Source: Pegea sp. RAD2-039 (taxonomy: Eukaryota > Chordata > Thaliacea > Salpida > Salpidae). Taken from it: a stretch of DNA of 64,000 nucleotides. The translations under genes and the position numbers were made by a program. This document shows positions 51,239 through 63,190 of this stretch, piece by piece; the first letter of the stretch is position 1, and each line of letters starts with the position of its first letter. The notes under the pieces were generated by a model. It was not told where the DNA came from and searched no databases. It saw only the letters and a list, made by a program, of their open reading frames with translations. Where the stretch lies: assembly GCA_034620365.1 (NCBI GenBank), contig JAQGEQ010000204.1, forward strand, positions 124,001-188,000. Reading direction: 5' to 3'.

Positions 51239-54112
51239 ATGTGTTCTTCTTGCATTTTTGCTGGCGTTACATGGGCTGCCATAGTCTGTAAGTAAACTTC
51301 TTTTATTATTATAAGGCTTGTAAACAATCATTGTGACATAAAAATATGTTTAGTAAACCTTTTTATTGTACCGTTAAAGTAGGTTCAATTTAGTGATAAC
51401 ATTAACAGAATTTCTGCAGATAAGAGCACGATTTGTATCAATTTTTAATTCACTGTGACTGATTTCTCTTTGCATAAAACCAGTTTAAGTTGAGTTTTGG
51501 TTTACTGAGTGGTTTTTAGGCTTCACATCAGTATAACATCAAACAAATATTAACGATCATTCTTACTGATAGATATTTTAAGAGATCAGTTTTCTCTTTT
51601 AGCTTTATCTACCTTCACCTGCTTGTAATGACAAATGATTTATACATAAAATTTTCAAGACGTTTATAATAAAATTAGCTTCTTACTTCAGTAAGAAAGA
51701 TTGTAAAATTAAAGTCAGCATGACTTGAAAATGGATAATTAAACAGTGATAATATATATAAAGTTTTGCAGTATGCGGAATACCTCCTGAATTAAACAAT
51801 GGAACTTATTTGGGACCTTCTAAGGCAATTTCAGGATCAATATACAACTACTCTTGCAATGAAGGATTTTTACCATTTGGAGAATTTAAAGATAACTTGC
51901 AAGTTGAATGCTTATCCAATGGTAGCTTTTCACTGAACAGTAAACAACTTCCAACGTGTATACCAGGTGAAAAAGATAAATTTAATATTTTAAAAAACTG
52001 CTTGTCGAAAAATGTATCATTCTAATGTTTTTCTATTGTTTGATTATAGCAAATTACAAAATAATTTAATTAAAATTGCCTCTCATCTTAATTCAAAAGA
52101 TGCTTTGATTTAAGATGACAATTCTTATAATTATTAATTTACACATTAAGTAAACACCAATTTTATTAATTTGGCATTAATTTCCGATTTTTAATGAACA
52201 ATAGAAAAGAATTTATTACATAAAAAACGATTAAGACAAATTTGTTAAAACAAATGCTTTTGTATTCTTAAGTTTGTCCAATGAAATATGGTATTGAAAA
52301 TGGGAGATATAATATAACGAAAGTTATAGAGCCTGACTACTTTATAATTGGAACTGAAATTACATATTATTGTGAAGATCAGTTCATCTTAGTTCCACAA
52401 AAAAATTCGATAGTAACTTGTGTAGATGGAAATAGATGGACTGAAACACCACTTTGTGTACCAAGTTAGTAAAGTATCTAATGATAATCTGAAAATTGTT
52501 TTAAAAGAAAAAAAGTTTTTGTCGATGTGTAAACATTTAGTAGTAAATCAAACCTAGCAAACTAAAAAAGCAAAAATAAACCAACAAAAAAATTATTTTT
52601 CATGAAAAAAACATAAACAGATTGTGGTTCAGCACCTAATCTTGATAATGGAGCCAAAAGTATTGTTGAGAGTATATACGTAAATGACTCATTGAGTTTG
52701 GAAATGAATGTAACTTACTCATGTGATTTCGATCTTGTGTTGATTCCTGCTGATCAATCACAATGGAGCTGTCTACCCGGAGGAAACTGGTCTTATTCAA
52801 CTCCTCCACAATGTTTGGCTGGTGAGTTTGATCAACATCATAAAAAGTAGTTTAATAATTTGTAAATGAAAAAGATATCCAACACATTTGTTTAAAATTT
52901 TGCTGAAATAATTTTTTAACCTTTGTTTATAAAATTTAGAGTGTCCTTGGATTTATGGTACTCATCACGGAAATATAGTTCCTAGATATGAGCCAGTAGC
53001 TGATAAATATTTGGCAGGAACAATTATTGATTATGTTTGTGAAGATTACTATGTTGAAAAAGAAGGGGATAATTTTTCAATAGTTTGTCAAGAAGATGGT
53101 ACTTGGAACTCTACTGCTATTCCTCGCTGCATCTTAGGTATTCTATCTTAAGTTATTTAAGGTTTAGCTTCTAAACCAGTTTCTTTGTTTTAACTCATAA
53201 TTGAAGTATTTTTGTTTGATCCATATTAAGCTCTCTTGAACAGGTAAATTGTTTGTGTTTGTTGCAGAATGGTCCGACTTCAGAAAGTGTAATGTTTCTT
53301 ATACTTTTGAGTTAACAACAGAAAGAAGGAACTATACAGGCTCTATTGAGCTATGTAAATCAATGGGAGGTCAACTAATTCATGAAACTTTAGGGTTTAC
53401 TGAAGTTGGTTCAACTTATTTCGAGTAAGCCTAATTTATTCAAAATTTATTAACTATTTTTTCATGATTTTTTGTATAATGAAGTAGGTAAAAGTAAAAA
53501 TGCTTTGAAGTTACATTAATGCAAAATTAATTTTTATTTTTACAATAAAAAGAATATTATAAGTTCAATACTTAGATCAGTTATATACTGCAGTGAAATA
53601 TCAACTGTCAATGATAAAGATTTCAAGTATATTTTTTAAAACATATACTAATGTATATTCGACTTTGAGAGATATTTTTTTACAGATTGATTTTACTTTT
53701 TTTAATTAAATCATATACATTTGAAAAGAAACCACACAATTGGTATCAGATGCATATATAATTTGTATTTTTCTAGCCTAATTTAAACATTAAAAATTTA
53801 CATTTCTTACGTAGTGAAATCGAAGTATATTCAAATCTCAGCATTCCTGAAGAACATTACAATTCTAATTATTTCTATTACGTTGGAATCAATGATCTTT
53901 CACATGAAGGAGCATTTCAGTTCATAAATAAAGCAAAATTCGATTATACCAATTCAGATATACCACAGCTACTTAAATGGATGGAAGGGGAGCCTAATAA
54001 TATCGATGATGAAGATTGTATTGAAATTCGTGGAAGTAGTACTTTGAATGATAAAGATTGTGAAAGAAACATTTTTGCACTTTGTGAAATGAAGACAATT
54101 ATTTGTGTTTAA
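51239..54112 (+). CDS. Secreted four-CCP (sushi) plus C-type lectin protein
   Basis: Seven exons: 51239-51287, 51772-51966, 52273-52464, 52621-52821, 52940-53137, 53268-53424, 53815-54112 (1290 nt, 429 aa; every internal junction in phase). Exon 1 encodes a short hydrophobic leader. Exons 2-5 each encode exactly one CCP module (about 17-81, 82-145, 146-212, 213-278), all phase 1-1, the arrangement that permits module shuffling. Each module shows the four-Cys pattern with Y.C and a W or its equivalent near the last Cys. Exons 6-7 encode a C-type lectin domain with WMEGEPNN, that is the EPN carbohydrate motif typical of mannose-type specificity, and LNDKDCERNIFALCE at its end. No membrane segment follows. 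Family knowledge suggests a secreted pattern-recognition or complement-like protein; ligand and function are inferred. Confidence 0.92.
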
Positions 54113-55032
54113 TAGATCATTTACTACTGATATGACAATTCTAGATTTAATCTGTCTTTACTGATTTAAAGAAAAATTACACTAAATTAAAAGAATTAAA
54201 AAGAATCAGCAATTTTGTAATTTTATAAAGCTTGATTTTTAATTTTGTAATTTAAATAGGGTGAAAGAAATTAAATAAGTTAATTTAAAAAGCACCACAA
54301 ACGTAAACAATAACCATAAATTCGAATATTTCCAAAACAAGTTGCTCTCGACTTTACAGCATTTTTAATCTATAAATATTTTTCTATCAACTTTAGACCT
54401 AAACTGTTCAAATCTGTACATTTCAGATAGCAATTTATCTAATACTTTTGTAGTTTTAGTGATATAAACTTCTGTTAAGATATGTTCTGATAATTCTAAA
54501 GCCATTTTATTAAAAGTAGCTGTAATTCTGAAAAAATTATATTTATTAGAGAAATGCAATTTTATATTTGATATAATCTTACAAATAGTAGATTATTGAA
54601 TTATTTTTCGACAAATATCTTATACACTTAAATATGTCTTACAGAGTAATTTATAGATTTTTTGTGTAGTAGTCAAATCAACCTATAAAAATGCATCATT
54701 TATTATTAGAATAATTATTTGAAATAGAAATCAAAAATATTTTTAATCCTGCTAAATTTAAGGTGTTTGAAGAAACCACTAATCAGTTTATTTTGATTAT
54801 TTTTTTAATTAATCAATTTAGATATTTGTTAAAAAAAATTCAAAGTATGCTTGATTTTTATAATATAATTTTATATCATCTATGATTACTGAATTATCTA
54901 ATTTTTTAATTTTCTTACTTTAATAAAGTTTGTATCAAAAACAAACTCTGATATAATTATCTATTTTATTATTATTTCTATCAGTTTTCTGATTAATTCT
55001 TCCATAGTTTAGCCTTAAGGTCTTTTTTAGTA
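54113..55032. other. AT-rich spacer between CCP-lectin and ARV1 genes
   Basis: 0.9 kb with no gene recognised. It ends in a strong splice acceptor at 55030, directly before the ARV1 ATG. Confidence 0.45.
55020..55030 (+). promoter_or_regulatory. Possible trans-splice (or 5' UTR intron) acceptor of ARV1
   Basis: GTCTTTTTTAG, a strong pyrimidine tract and AG, ends 2 nt before the ATG at 55033. It is followed by an intronless coding region, so it is either a 5' UTR intron end or a spliced-leader acceptor. Confidence 0.5.
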
Positions 55033-55773
55033 ATGGGCACTCATACTCAGAGTTCTAGTTATGTTTGTATAAAATGTGAATATCCTTCTGAAGTACTTTA
55101 TACAGTTTTTGAAAAAAGTGGAAACATCAGAATAAAACATTGTGAAAGATGTAGTCAACCTGTTGATGAATATGTTGAATATGATATTGCTCTTCATCTG
55201 CTGGATATGTTACTTCTCAAAAAATCGGTATGGAGGCATGTTTTACTGAATTTAGATATTGGCTGGCTACCTTGGAAATTAGCCTTAGTTTGTATATTTT
55301 GTGATGGTTATAAAAAATGGGTTATGCATTCACTGTCTAGTTTTAATGATGAAGATATGTTTTATGCCATTAAACAGGTTGATTTATATATAAAGTCATT
55401 TTTTTCAGGCATAGAGCTTTGTTTAAGTGTTTTTTTGATTCTGTTCTTAATCCAACTTTTGTCATTTTTTCAATCTTCTTTGGGAAAATTATTTTTTCAA
55501 AGAATTAAAACAATAGTTAGAGCAATAATACTTGCTAATAACAGTAAATTATTTTTCATTCCTGCTTTGATTTGGACTCAAAATGAGGAAAATTGTTCCA
55601 TTTACTTACAAATGGTCAATTTTTATGCTTTATTTTGTTCATCTTTTGTACTTACTATTACTTTGAAATGTTCTTATGTAATTTCATTTTTGATAGTTTC
55701 ATTTGCTAATTTCATAAGCTCATACTATATTGATTTGTTATATAGCAACACTCAACATTTAATGATATTATAA
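55033..55773 (+). CDS. ARV1: ARV1 sterol/GPI homeostasis protein
   Basis: An intronless 246-aa frame. The N-terminal ARV homology domain has the zinc-ribbon cysteines C12, C15, C37 and C40 with GNIRIKHCERC between the pairs, then VDEYVEYDIALHLLDMLLLKKSVWRHVLLN, the most conserved stretch of the family (shown here only as short motifs: DEYVEYD and WRHVLLN). At least four hydrophobic segments follow (about 126-150, 178-190, 196-210 and 215-235). ARV1 is an endoplasmic-reticulum membrane protein needed for sterol distribution and GPI-anchor assembly. The length is close to that of other animal ARV1 proteins (about 270 aa). It lies on the plus strand, 0.9 kb downstream of the CCP-lectin gene, and converges on PUS1. 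Confidence 0.93.
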   Translation: MGTHTQSSSYVCIKCEYPSEVLYTVFEKSGNIRIKHCERCSQPVDEYVEYDIALHLLDMLLLKKSVWRHVLLNLDIGWLPWKLALVCIFCDGYKKWVMHSLSSFNDEDMFYAIKQVDLYIKSFFSGIELCLSVFLILFLIQLLSFFQSSLGKLFFQRIKTIVRAIILANNSKLFFIPALIWTQNEENCSIYLQMVNFYALFCSSFVLTITLKCSYVISFLIVSFANFISSYYIDLLYSNTQHLMIL

Positions 55774-56803
55774 CAAATGTTAATCTAGCATTATGAAGGT
55801 TTTTCAAAGATAACTTTGCATTTTGATTTAAAATTTTTAGTGTTATCAGCTTTGTACATGTAGAAAAAACTGTTAAAAAACTTTTAATGCTTCATATCAT
55901 GTTTCTGTTATTTTTTATCTAGTTTGTATTTTAATTAAAAATATAATTGTTTATATCATGAATTATTCTTTTATTAGACCCATAGAATAGTTTGTGGTAA
56001 CACCAAATTTATTCATTTCAACCATTTTTAAAAAGTAATTTGTTCTAAAGTTTACCCTTTTAAGTTGTTTGACTTTTTCAGTCAGAACTTTCCTGATCAC
56101 ATTTACAAATTCAATCTTTGCTATGAGACTTTGTAAAATTATTTTTAGACAGTTTTTACATTTTTTAAAATATTTTTATAGTAAAACCTTTACAGTAAAC
56201 TTTGCTGTTTAATCTTGCCTTCACTTATATCCCTAAAATTGTAATCAAACTGTGGCATAAATAAACAAACAAGATTATTTTATTAACAATGAAGTTACTT
56301 CTGCGTATAGAATAATTTTGAGCTTTCTGAAAATTTTCATTTAGAGGTTTAAATACCAACTCACTGTGACAATTTAACAAATTTTCCACGCTTAGACACT
56401 GAATTGACGATAGATTACTAAAGAATAATTGTTATTCAATAAGCCTTTAATCACTTTCAGCATGACTTTAATAAACAACTATTTGGAATATAAATTGTTT
56501 TGTAAAACGTTTGCATTTTCTAGTTGAATTAAAAAGACTTTTGCAGCCTGCATAACACTTCCACATATTCTTCTGTTGACAAAAATGTCTTCTAGTTCTT
56601 GAAGCTGGATTTGACTAAAAAATCTTTTCTAAAAAAGGATTTAAAAAAACACTCACTAATTAACAGTAATATAAATATTTTTTGCAAACAACATGCAAAA
56701 ATATGGAAGAAATTTAATTTAACTATTTACTTGATCAACTGATTTCAAATATTAAAAAAAAAACTTTATTTTATTTTCATCAAAGTTTTTAGAAACATTT
56801 TTC
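55774..56803. other. Spacer between convergent ARV1 and PUS1
   Basis: 1 kb without a gene. It must contain both 3' UTRs. It contains the source sequences (56390-56415 and about 56754 onward) of two of the blocks copied at 50.2 kb. Confidence 0.5.
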
Positions 56804-59721
56804 TTAATCGGTGTCTAGCTTGGCAATCTTGGCAGGACAGGTTGATTCATCAATTTCTGACGCTCTTTTAGGCTAAAAATACAAATCTACTGTGAATACT
56901 AAGAAAAATAATAATTTACAGAATACAGTAGAAAATAAAAAGAGTTTAAAGCCTTAAGAATGAGCAACGAAATGTGCAAGATAGGAAAAAATTTTATACC
57001 AAATGTGAACGATCACGGTATCCTCCATCTTTTGAGAAATCGTGGAAAGTTAAAGTTTTAAGCCAATCCATCGTCTTGTTTAACTCCACATCTTTACTGA
57101 GCTCATAAAATAAGGTGTTAGTCGAAACTTGAAAGTTAAGATTAATAAATACAATTTATAAACATTAAAAGAAGCGTTTGCTAGAAAACTTATTAAAATA
57201 TTTTCAGCATTTCGTTTTATGAGAAATACAACTGAATAAAAACGAAGAAGTTAGTAGTTGATGAAAAAAGTTTAGTTCATAGAAACTCACAAATAAACTG
57301 AAGGTAGTATTTGCTGACGAAGAAAGTTCTTTCGAAGTTCATCACATTCGTCAAAATCTAAGCTGCCCAGTCTTTCGCTAAAATCTTTATTATATTTGTC
57401 ATAATGAACCTTTTCCAATACCAATCCTAATACAACATCAAATTAAAATGTGACAAAAAGTGAACTTATTTCTAATTTAATTATTTAAAAGTAGCATTTA
57501 ATAATTACAAATGTTTATTTTAGTATTATGAAAAATCTATCCAAATGAAGCAAACTTTGTAAAATTGGACGAAAGATTACTATCAGAAAATATCATTGCC
57601 AAAAACTAAAATGAATAAAATTGGAAATAATACTTATCCAAAAGTTAACAGTAGAAACATTTACAACTTTGAACAGTTTAAATAAGCAACATAAAAATTA
57701 ATAAGGTAAAAACCATGACTGGGAGCAATAGGAACATCTGCCCGAGGTAAACTGAACGCTCTTTTAAAATGTTCTGCTTCGGCATATCCACCAACAATTG
57801 CAATTAATAATCCCATCATCTTCCTAATTTGATGTATCATGAAGCTCTGACCCTTATCAAGTTAAATAAAAAGATAAAGTTTAAACTGCTGGAAGATTTG
57901 TTAAGCTACCTTCAGTCGAAAAGTTATAAATTCGATGCTTTCATGTTTAAACGGTTCTTCAAATGTAAAGTCTTTTATGAATCGCTTGGCACTCATTTCA
58001 TTCATGATTTTGCCCGAAGTAAAGTTGTGGTACGAGTATGTCCCAATGTAGCGCCGTAACAAGTCATTAATAATCGACAATTTATCTGTGTATGGTAATA
58101 AAGATTTTAATTCTAAAAATATTTGTTTAAAAAATGATTTAATTTGAATAAAAACAAAGGAAATTGAAAATAGATGAAATCGCCGTTTACAAATGTTTCA
58201 TCGTATATTTCCTGATGAGCAAATGCTTTTACCTGGCGTAATTCTATATGAAGAAGAAACATCAGAAGCTTCTGCAAACACGAAAGTTGGACAGGTGTAA
58301 GTATAAGTTCTTGCGGTGGCTTGGTGCTGCGCATTGAAGTTTTTTGTTGTTCTTTTCACACCTTGAAGTAAAAGAAAATAGTAGAAAGCAGATTTGAACA
58401 GTTTTGTCTCTTTTATAAGTAATTGTTTCAGAAAATAAGAAAAGCAATTCCAACCCTAGAATGATGATAGTTATATTTTTCTAAATTTGATTCTATGTAA
58501 CTTTACAAAAAAGAAACAGTTTTGTCTCTTTTACAGTTTTGAGATTTGCATCATTTGTATTTGCTAGTAAAACTATGGAGCTGCATATATATACATTAAC
58601 ATAACACAAGCAGATGGTTATAGCTAATAGATTTGTTCTTGTAAAACGAAATTAATTATAATTTATTCATAAAAATCGTAGTATTTCTTTTATATTTAGT
58701 TTCTTTAAAACAATATCAAAAGTATAATATGTTGAAAGATATAATAAAAATTATAGGTTATAGAAATAATCTGTAAGGAATCAAATTAGAAAAATTGGTA
58801 AAAATGCTTCTTACCAAGAACACGAATATCTTTCGGTAGATGTTCATTAATCAGTTCTGCGGCTTTCTCATTTAAGATTAATTTCATAGACAAAACTACC
58901 CCACAAGTAGAAACTCCCTGTGATAATAAAAATTTATAAAACTACATTATGAAACTTGTTATATAGTTTGAAATTAGCTTTACTTTATCTGTGCGAGAAG
59001 CACATTTGTATCCCATTTTGGAAGGGTCTATAGAGCAGTTAGGAAGAACAAGTTTTGATTTAGTCAAAGCTATAAAAAAATGTTTCTCAATTGTGTCCAG
59101 ACTTCGATCGCTTCTGTTCATTTGCAGACCATGATAATTTTTACCACAATAAGCCAATAAAACAGCAACCTAAAAAATCAATCAGAAGAAATTGAAATTT
59201 AATTTAAAATTTATTTAAAACTAATTCTTTCAAATAAACATTCTTCTGATTTGTAAGGATAAGTTTTTTTATAATTCTACTTCAACATAGATGTTATATT
59301 TGTTCAAAATATATAATAAAAAAATTAATTTATCTAAAAAATAATGTTAAAATGATGTTTAACAGATCTAAGATGAAAGGTTTGAAAATGAATAAAAAGT
59401 TTTCCTAATAAAAGTTTTTTAAGTATATCAAATAATCACTTTAAGTAATTTCACCACAAAATGTCCAAAAATAATAATCATTGCTTCGCACTTCAGTCAA
59501 AAAATTAAAAAGATTAGAGCTTAAATTAAAGGAGCTACCTTTCTTTTACAACCAGAAACAAGTTGAGCTTTCATATTATGCAGATCAGATGCTGATATTT
59601 CTCCATATTCTATAATTGAAAGATGCAAGAATATCAGATCTCTAACAACTTTTGACACAAAATTACCTGTTACACAAATAGGATCTATTTCATCAGAATA
59701 TTGCTTCTTTTTATCTTCCAT
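56804..59721 (-). CDS. PUS1: tRNA pseudouridine synthase, PUS1/TruA family
   Basis: Ten exons: 59721-59667, 59609-59539, 59169-58984, 58917-58815, 58361-58233, 58112-57910, 57852-57714, 57426-57291, 57096-57000, 56872-56804 (1188 nt, 395 aa; all phases close). Signatures are RKVAVLLAYCGKNYHGLQ, the catalytic-loop CASRTDKGVST (catalytic Asp103), YSYHNFTSGK and GQSFMIHQIRKMMG, all characteristic of eukaryotic PUS1. The enzyme isomerises uridines to pseudouridine in tRNAs (positions such as 27 and 28) and some other RNAs, in nucleus and/or mitochondria; no clear mitochondrial presequence is seen from this start. The length is near human PUS1 (427 aa). Exon 9 uses the AG at 57097-57098, not an upstream one, as phase requires. 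A partial copy lies at 50.2-51.0 kb. Confidence 0.94.
58592..58640 (+). repeat. 49-bp dispersed repeat, copy A
   Basis: The stretch starting TACATTAACATAACAC and ending GATTTGTTCTT recurs at 61416-61464 without gaps and with only a few substitutions. It lies in PUS1 intron 4. Confidence 0.7.
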
Positions 59722-61415
59722 TATAGAAATCAATTAAACTATGTTAATCAATAATAAAAAAGAAAAAAATTATAGTTAATTTAATTCATTATATTTTATT
59801 TTCATAATAACTTTAAAACTATTAGCTTTTTTAAATATATAAAATAAAAAAATAAATTTAAATAAAATGTATTTAAACTTTATTATTGTTTAAAATTTTT
59901 AAATGAAACAAAAAATTAAAATATTTTTATTTAAAAATTTCTAGACTTCAAATATTATCTTTTAAAATTGAATAAAGCTAGATGGAAATTTATCCAAGTT
60001 ATCAGATAAACTGCTTTAAAAGTCCAATATCATTTAAAAAGTTCAAGTAAACTAATTAGTAATACCAAATAAATTAAGTTGCAAAAAATTTCATAATATT
60101 AAAATTCTTAAAAAGCAAGAAATAACTATTCTTTTTAAACCTTTTATATTTTGAATTATAAGTACAAATAAATGTCATCACAAAAACTTAATATACAGGT
60201 GAAATAAAACCAATTTTTTTAGAGTGGTTTATTTCGAAAGTTATCTAATTTCATTAATATTATCCCAGATACTAAAAAAGAATTGTATGTGAAAAAACCC
60301 TGATACAATCATCACTTAAGTCTTAGAAATTATAATTCATCTGAAATACATAATTTGGATCCACAAGTAAACTTAAACTTTTTCCTTAATCATTATTTGA
60401 AAATAAACTTATAACCTAGGATTATGGAGAATGAATTTAACTGAAATGAATAAAAAAATTGTTATAAAAATTTTAATAAAAATCAAGTTTTTAAGTCCAT
60501 GTGGATATTTAACAGTTAATTTGGACTATTGCAAAAACGGCCGTTAAAATATTACTAAAACCTTCAAAGCAATGAAAAAATTACTTTTGAAAATTATTTT
60601 CTATATTTATGAGCTAAGGCAATCTGTTAAATGATTTATATAAAAAAAGGGGAATAATGAAGAGTTTTAAATTATTTATCGAAATTATCTATATTCTGGA
60701 GTTTGAAATATTACTTTTTAAAAATGACATAATAGCACGAATCCTAAACTTATTAATCTGAATAAGTTATCCAGGTAGGCGAACATATTTTTAACTTATT
60801 TCAAAAGTCATTAAAAGCATTTTTATATAATTTTTTCATTGTAGCTTATTTGGGACTTTTATTTCCTACCTTTAAGATAGGTTCTTAACTCTTACACGTT
60901 TCATTAACATTCTTAACCGTCAACAACAAATTTTATTTTTATATTTGCAAGACTGTTTCTTGACAGTTTATATATAGCCAAAAATAATACAAATTAAAAT
61001 ATTAAATCGAACTAACTGACTTAGTAGCAATTAGTATCACTGGTGTTAACTCTAAAGTGATATAATAAAAATACTGATGAAATTTATAAATGTTTTAGAG
61101 GGCAAGTAAATGGCAAGGTAAATGTTTTTTGATGATTAGTTTAGTTTTTTACTAGTAAGATGTTTGACTTTATCTATAAAATTACCTTATTTCAAGATTT
61201 TCTTATTGCATTAAAATAGTTAATTTTATTAGTTACTTATGCTTAGTATAAACACAGCTTCCAACTTTAGTAAATTAATTTTATTAGGACATTTCAGTCT
61301 ATTATAAAAATTAAGTTTAGAAATGTTACAATTTTTTTCATTTCAAGATAATCGAAATCATTCAAAATGGTGTAGAAGTCTAAGATAGATCATTCAGTTT
61401 TACAATAATCACAGG

Positions 61416-61464
61416 TACATTAACATAACACTAGCAGATGATTTTGACTAATCGATTTGTTCTT
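61416..61464 (+). repeat. 49-bp dispersed repeat, copy B
   Basis: Gapless match to 58592-58640, same orientation. It lies about 150 bp left of the LINE and could be part of an older element. Confidence 0.7.
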
Positions 61465-61543
61465 ATTTAAACCAACTACTAGGCATCAGTAAGTGGGCTG
61501 ACAACTTATTGCTAGCTTATTACTTTACTGTTTAAAAGAAAAT

Positions 61544-61580
61544 TGCTAGAACTAAAGCTAGAACTAAAGCTAGAACTAAG
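61544..61580. repeat. 12-bp tandem repeat, about 3 copies
   Basis: GCTAGAACTAAA repeated three times in a row, the last copy ending AAG. Confidence 0.8.
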
Positions 61581-61609
61581 CAGCTTAAGTTTTCTGGAAG
61601 AACATAAAT

Positions 61610-63190
61610 TAATAATTAAGACCGTTGAAAGTGCCCTTTCAGGAAAGTTGGGTCAAACTTAAGTTTCTTGCCAAGCTGTATAAGATAAGTTTTGACAAAA
61701 AATTCGAGCGCATTAAAGTAGCACATGACATGTGTGAAGATGATCGCTTAGAAAATAAGCGTCTTCTAAAAGAGGCGTATAACCGAAATGAGAAGGAACA
61801 ACCAATTGATTTCAAATACAAAGTTCGAAGTTTACCATGGGCCATGAGAATTGTCAAGGTTTTTTCAAAAAACGGAAGTGGTAAATAACCACTGGACTCA
61901 CATCTTCTTTTTTCAAACTCTCTCCTCACACAATTGTGAAAATAGAACAAGATATTAATTTACAGAAGCCTATCATCAAATCTCACGAGCGTCAAAAAGA
62001 CAATTCTTCTATTACATTAGGATTACTAAGAAAATTTTCCAATTGAAAGCTCTTTTGCATTCTCAAGATTTCATATTTGTTTTTATTACTGAAACTTGGT
62101 TGAAACCGTTTTATCCTGATTCTTTTCTGGTTTACGGTAATCTTTTTTTGCGTTGTGACAGACTGTATGATAGAGGCGCCGGTGTTTGAGTAATTTATAA
62201 AACGTCGCTTGCACCCATGATTTCTACAATTCAGATCGATGCCATTAATTTTCCAGGATTTGAGAATTTCGCTTTTGATTTTCAGTACTTAAAGTCCAAA
62301 TTCTCCCGTTTTAGTTGTACCTACCACCCTCTATAGTTATTGATGAGGTTACTGTTAAGGCTTTATTGAAGGTTCTGAAGAGTGTTGTGTGTTCTGAGTT
62401 AAATATTTTGGGGGATTTAATTTTAGTAAAATTGATTGAAATAACCCTAATTTAGCATTTACGGGAAAATCGTTTAACTTGGATAGCGACAATACTAATT
62501 CAGCCATTCTAAGTCATACCTTTGTAAGCTTTCTCAATGCACAATCTATCTCAGATGGTTACTTTTCCAGCTCACTTTAGATCCTCTCATCACATCAAAC
62601 CCTCAGAACATTGGTATTAAAGAAACTTAATATTAAATACGCTAGTTATAATCATCGTCTCAGCTTCTTCAAATTAGATACTCTGGAAATTCGACGAGTT
62701 AAATACAACTTAATTTTTCACACAATTTAATTGACCTTCAGTTTGATGATTTCTTTTCCATTAGTCCTTCCCTTAAGTTATATCAGCTCAGACGAAACAC
62801 ATTACATCTTAATAAGCCCATATCATCTGGTACATAAATCAGAGCAAATTTTTTCTCATACCGCACAATTAGTACATGCAACCAGCTGCCATCAGACATT
62901 GTCATGTCAGAATTACTCGTGCTGTTCAAGCAGAAGTTGACCCGTTATAATATTGCCAACATTGCAATTTCTAAAATGTGAGTTTTCATTTTTTTAAATA
63001 TTACTATAACTTTATGTAATTGTCTACTGTAATATGCTTAGAGGACTTCTGAAATTTCATGTGTTATATCTTTTGCTTTCTGTAATTCTAACTTAATAGA
63101 TGTTATTTGTGAAAATGTGTGGTAGCGAGAGGTGCTCTTTTTAGGCGCACCCTCTTTCACGTTTATTGCGATGAATAAATAACTTTAAAA
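61610..63190 (+). mobile_element. Decayed non-LTR retrotransposon (CR1/L2-like LINE)
   Basis: 61631-61888 encodes a basic coiled stretch ending in a YKVRSLPWAMRIVK-type segment, which resembles the region just before the endonuclease in CR1/L2-type elements. From about 62061 the reading frame gives FITETWLKPF and later LRCDRLYDRGAGV, the AP-endonuclease-like domain, then a stop at 62186-62188. At about 62400 a SELNILGD segment continues with a frameshift. No reverse transcriptase is present; the element jumps to a 3' end at about 63100-63185 containing TAGCGAGAGGT. A matching 3' end lies at 18858-18910. The copy is dead by stops, frameshift and internal deletion. The exact clade cannot be set without the reverse transcriptase. 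Confidence 0.75.

Larger units (their letters stand above)
59722..61609. other. AT-rich intergenic, 1.9 kb
   Basis: No gene recognised. It holds the PUS1 promoter side, the second 49-bp dispersed repeat and a short 12-bp tandem repeat near its right end. Confidence 0.45.

Noticed and set aside
57829..58059. 76-aa plus-strand frame ending in RSKVVVRVCPNVAP
   Set aside because: Antisense of PUS1 exon 6, whose coding frame is certain.
61639..61950. 103-aa minus-strand frame
   Set aside because: Antisense of the LINE fragment on the plus strand.
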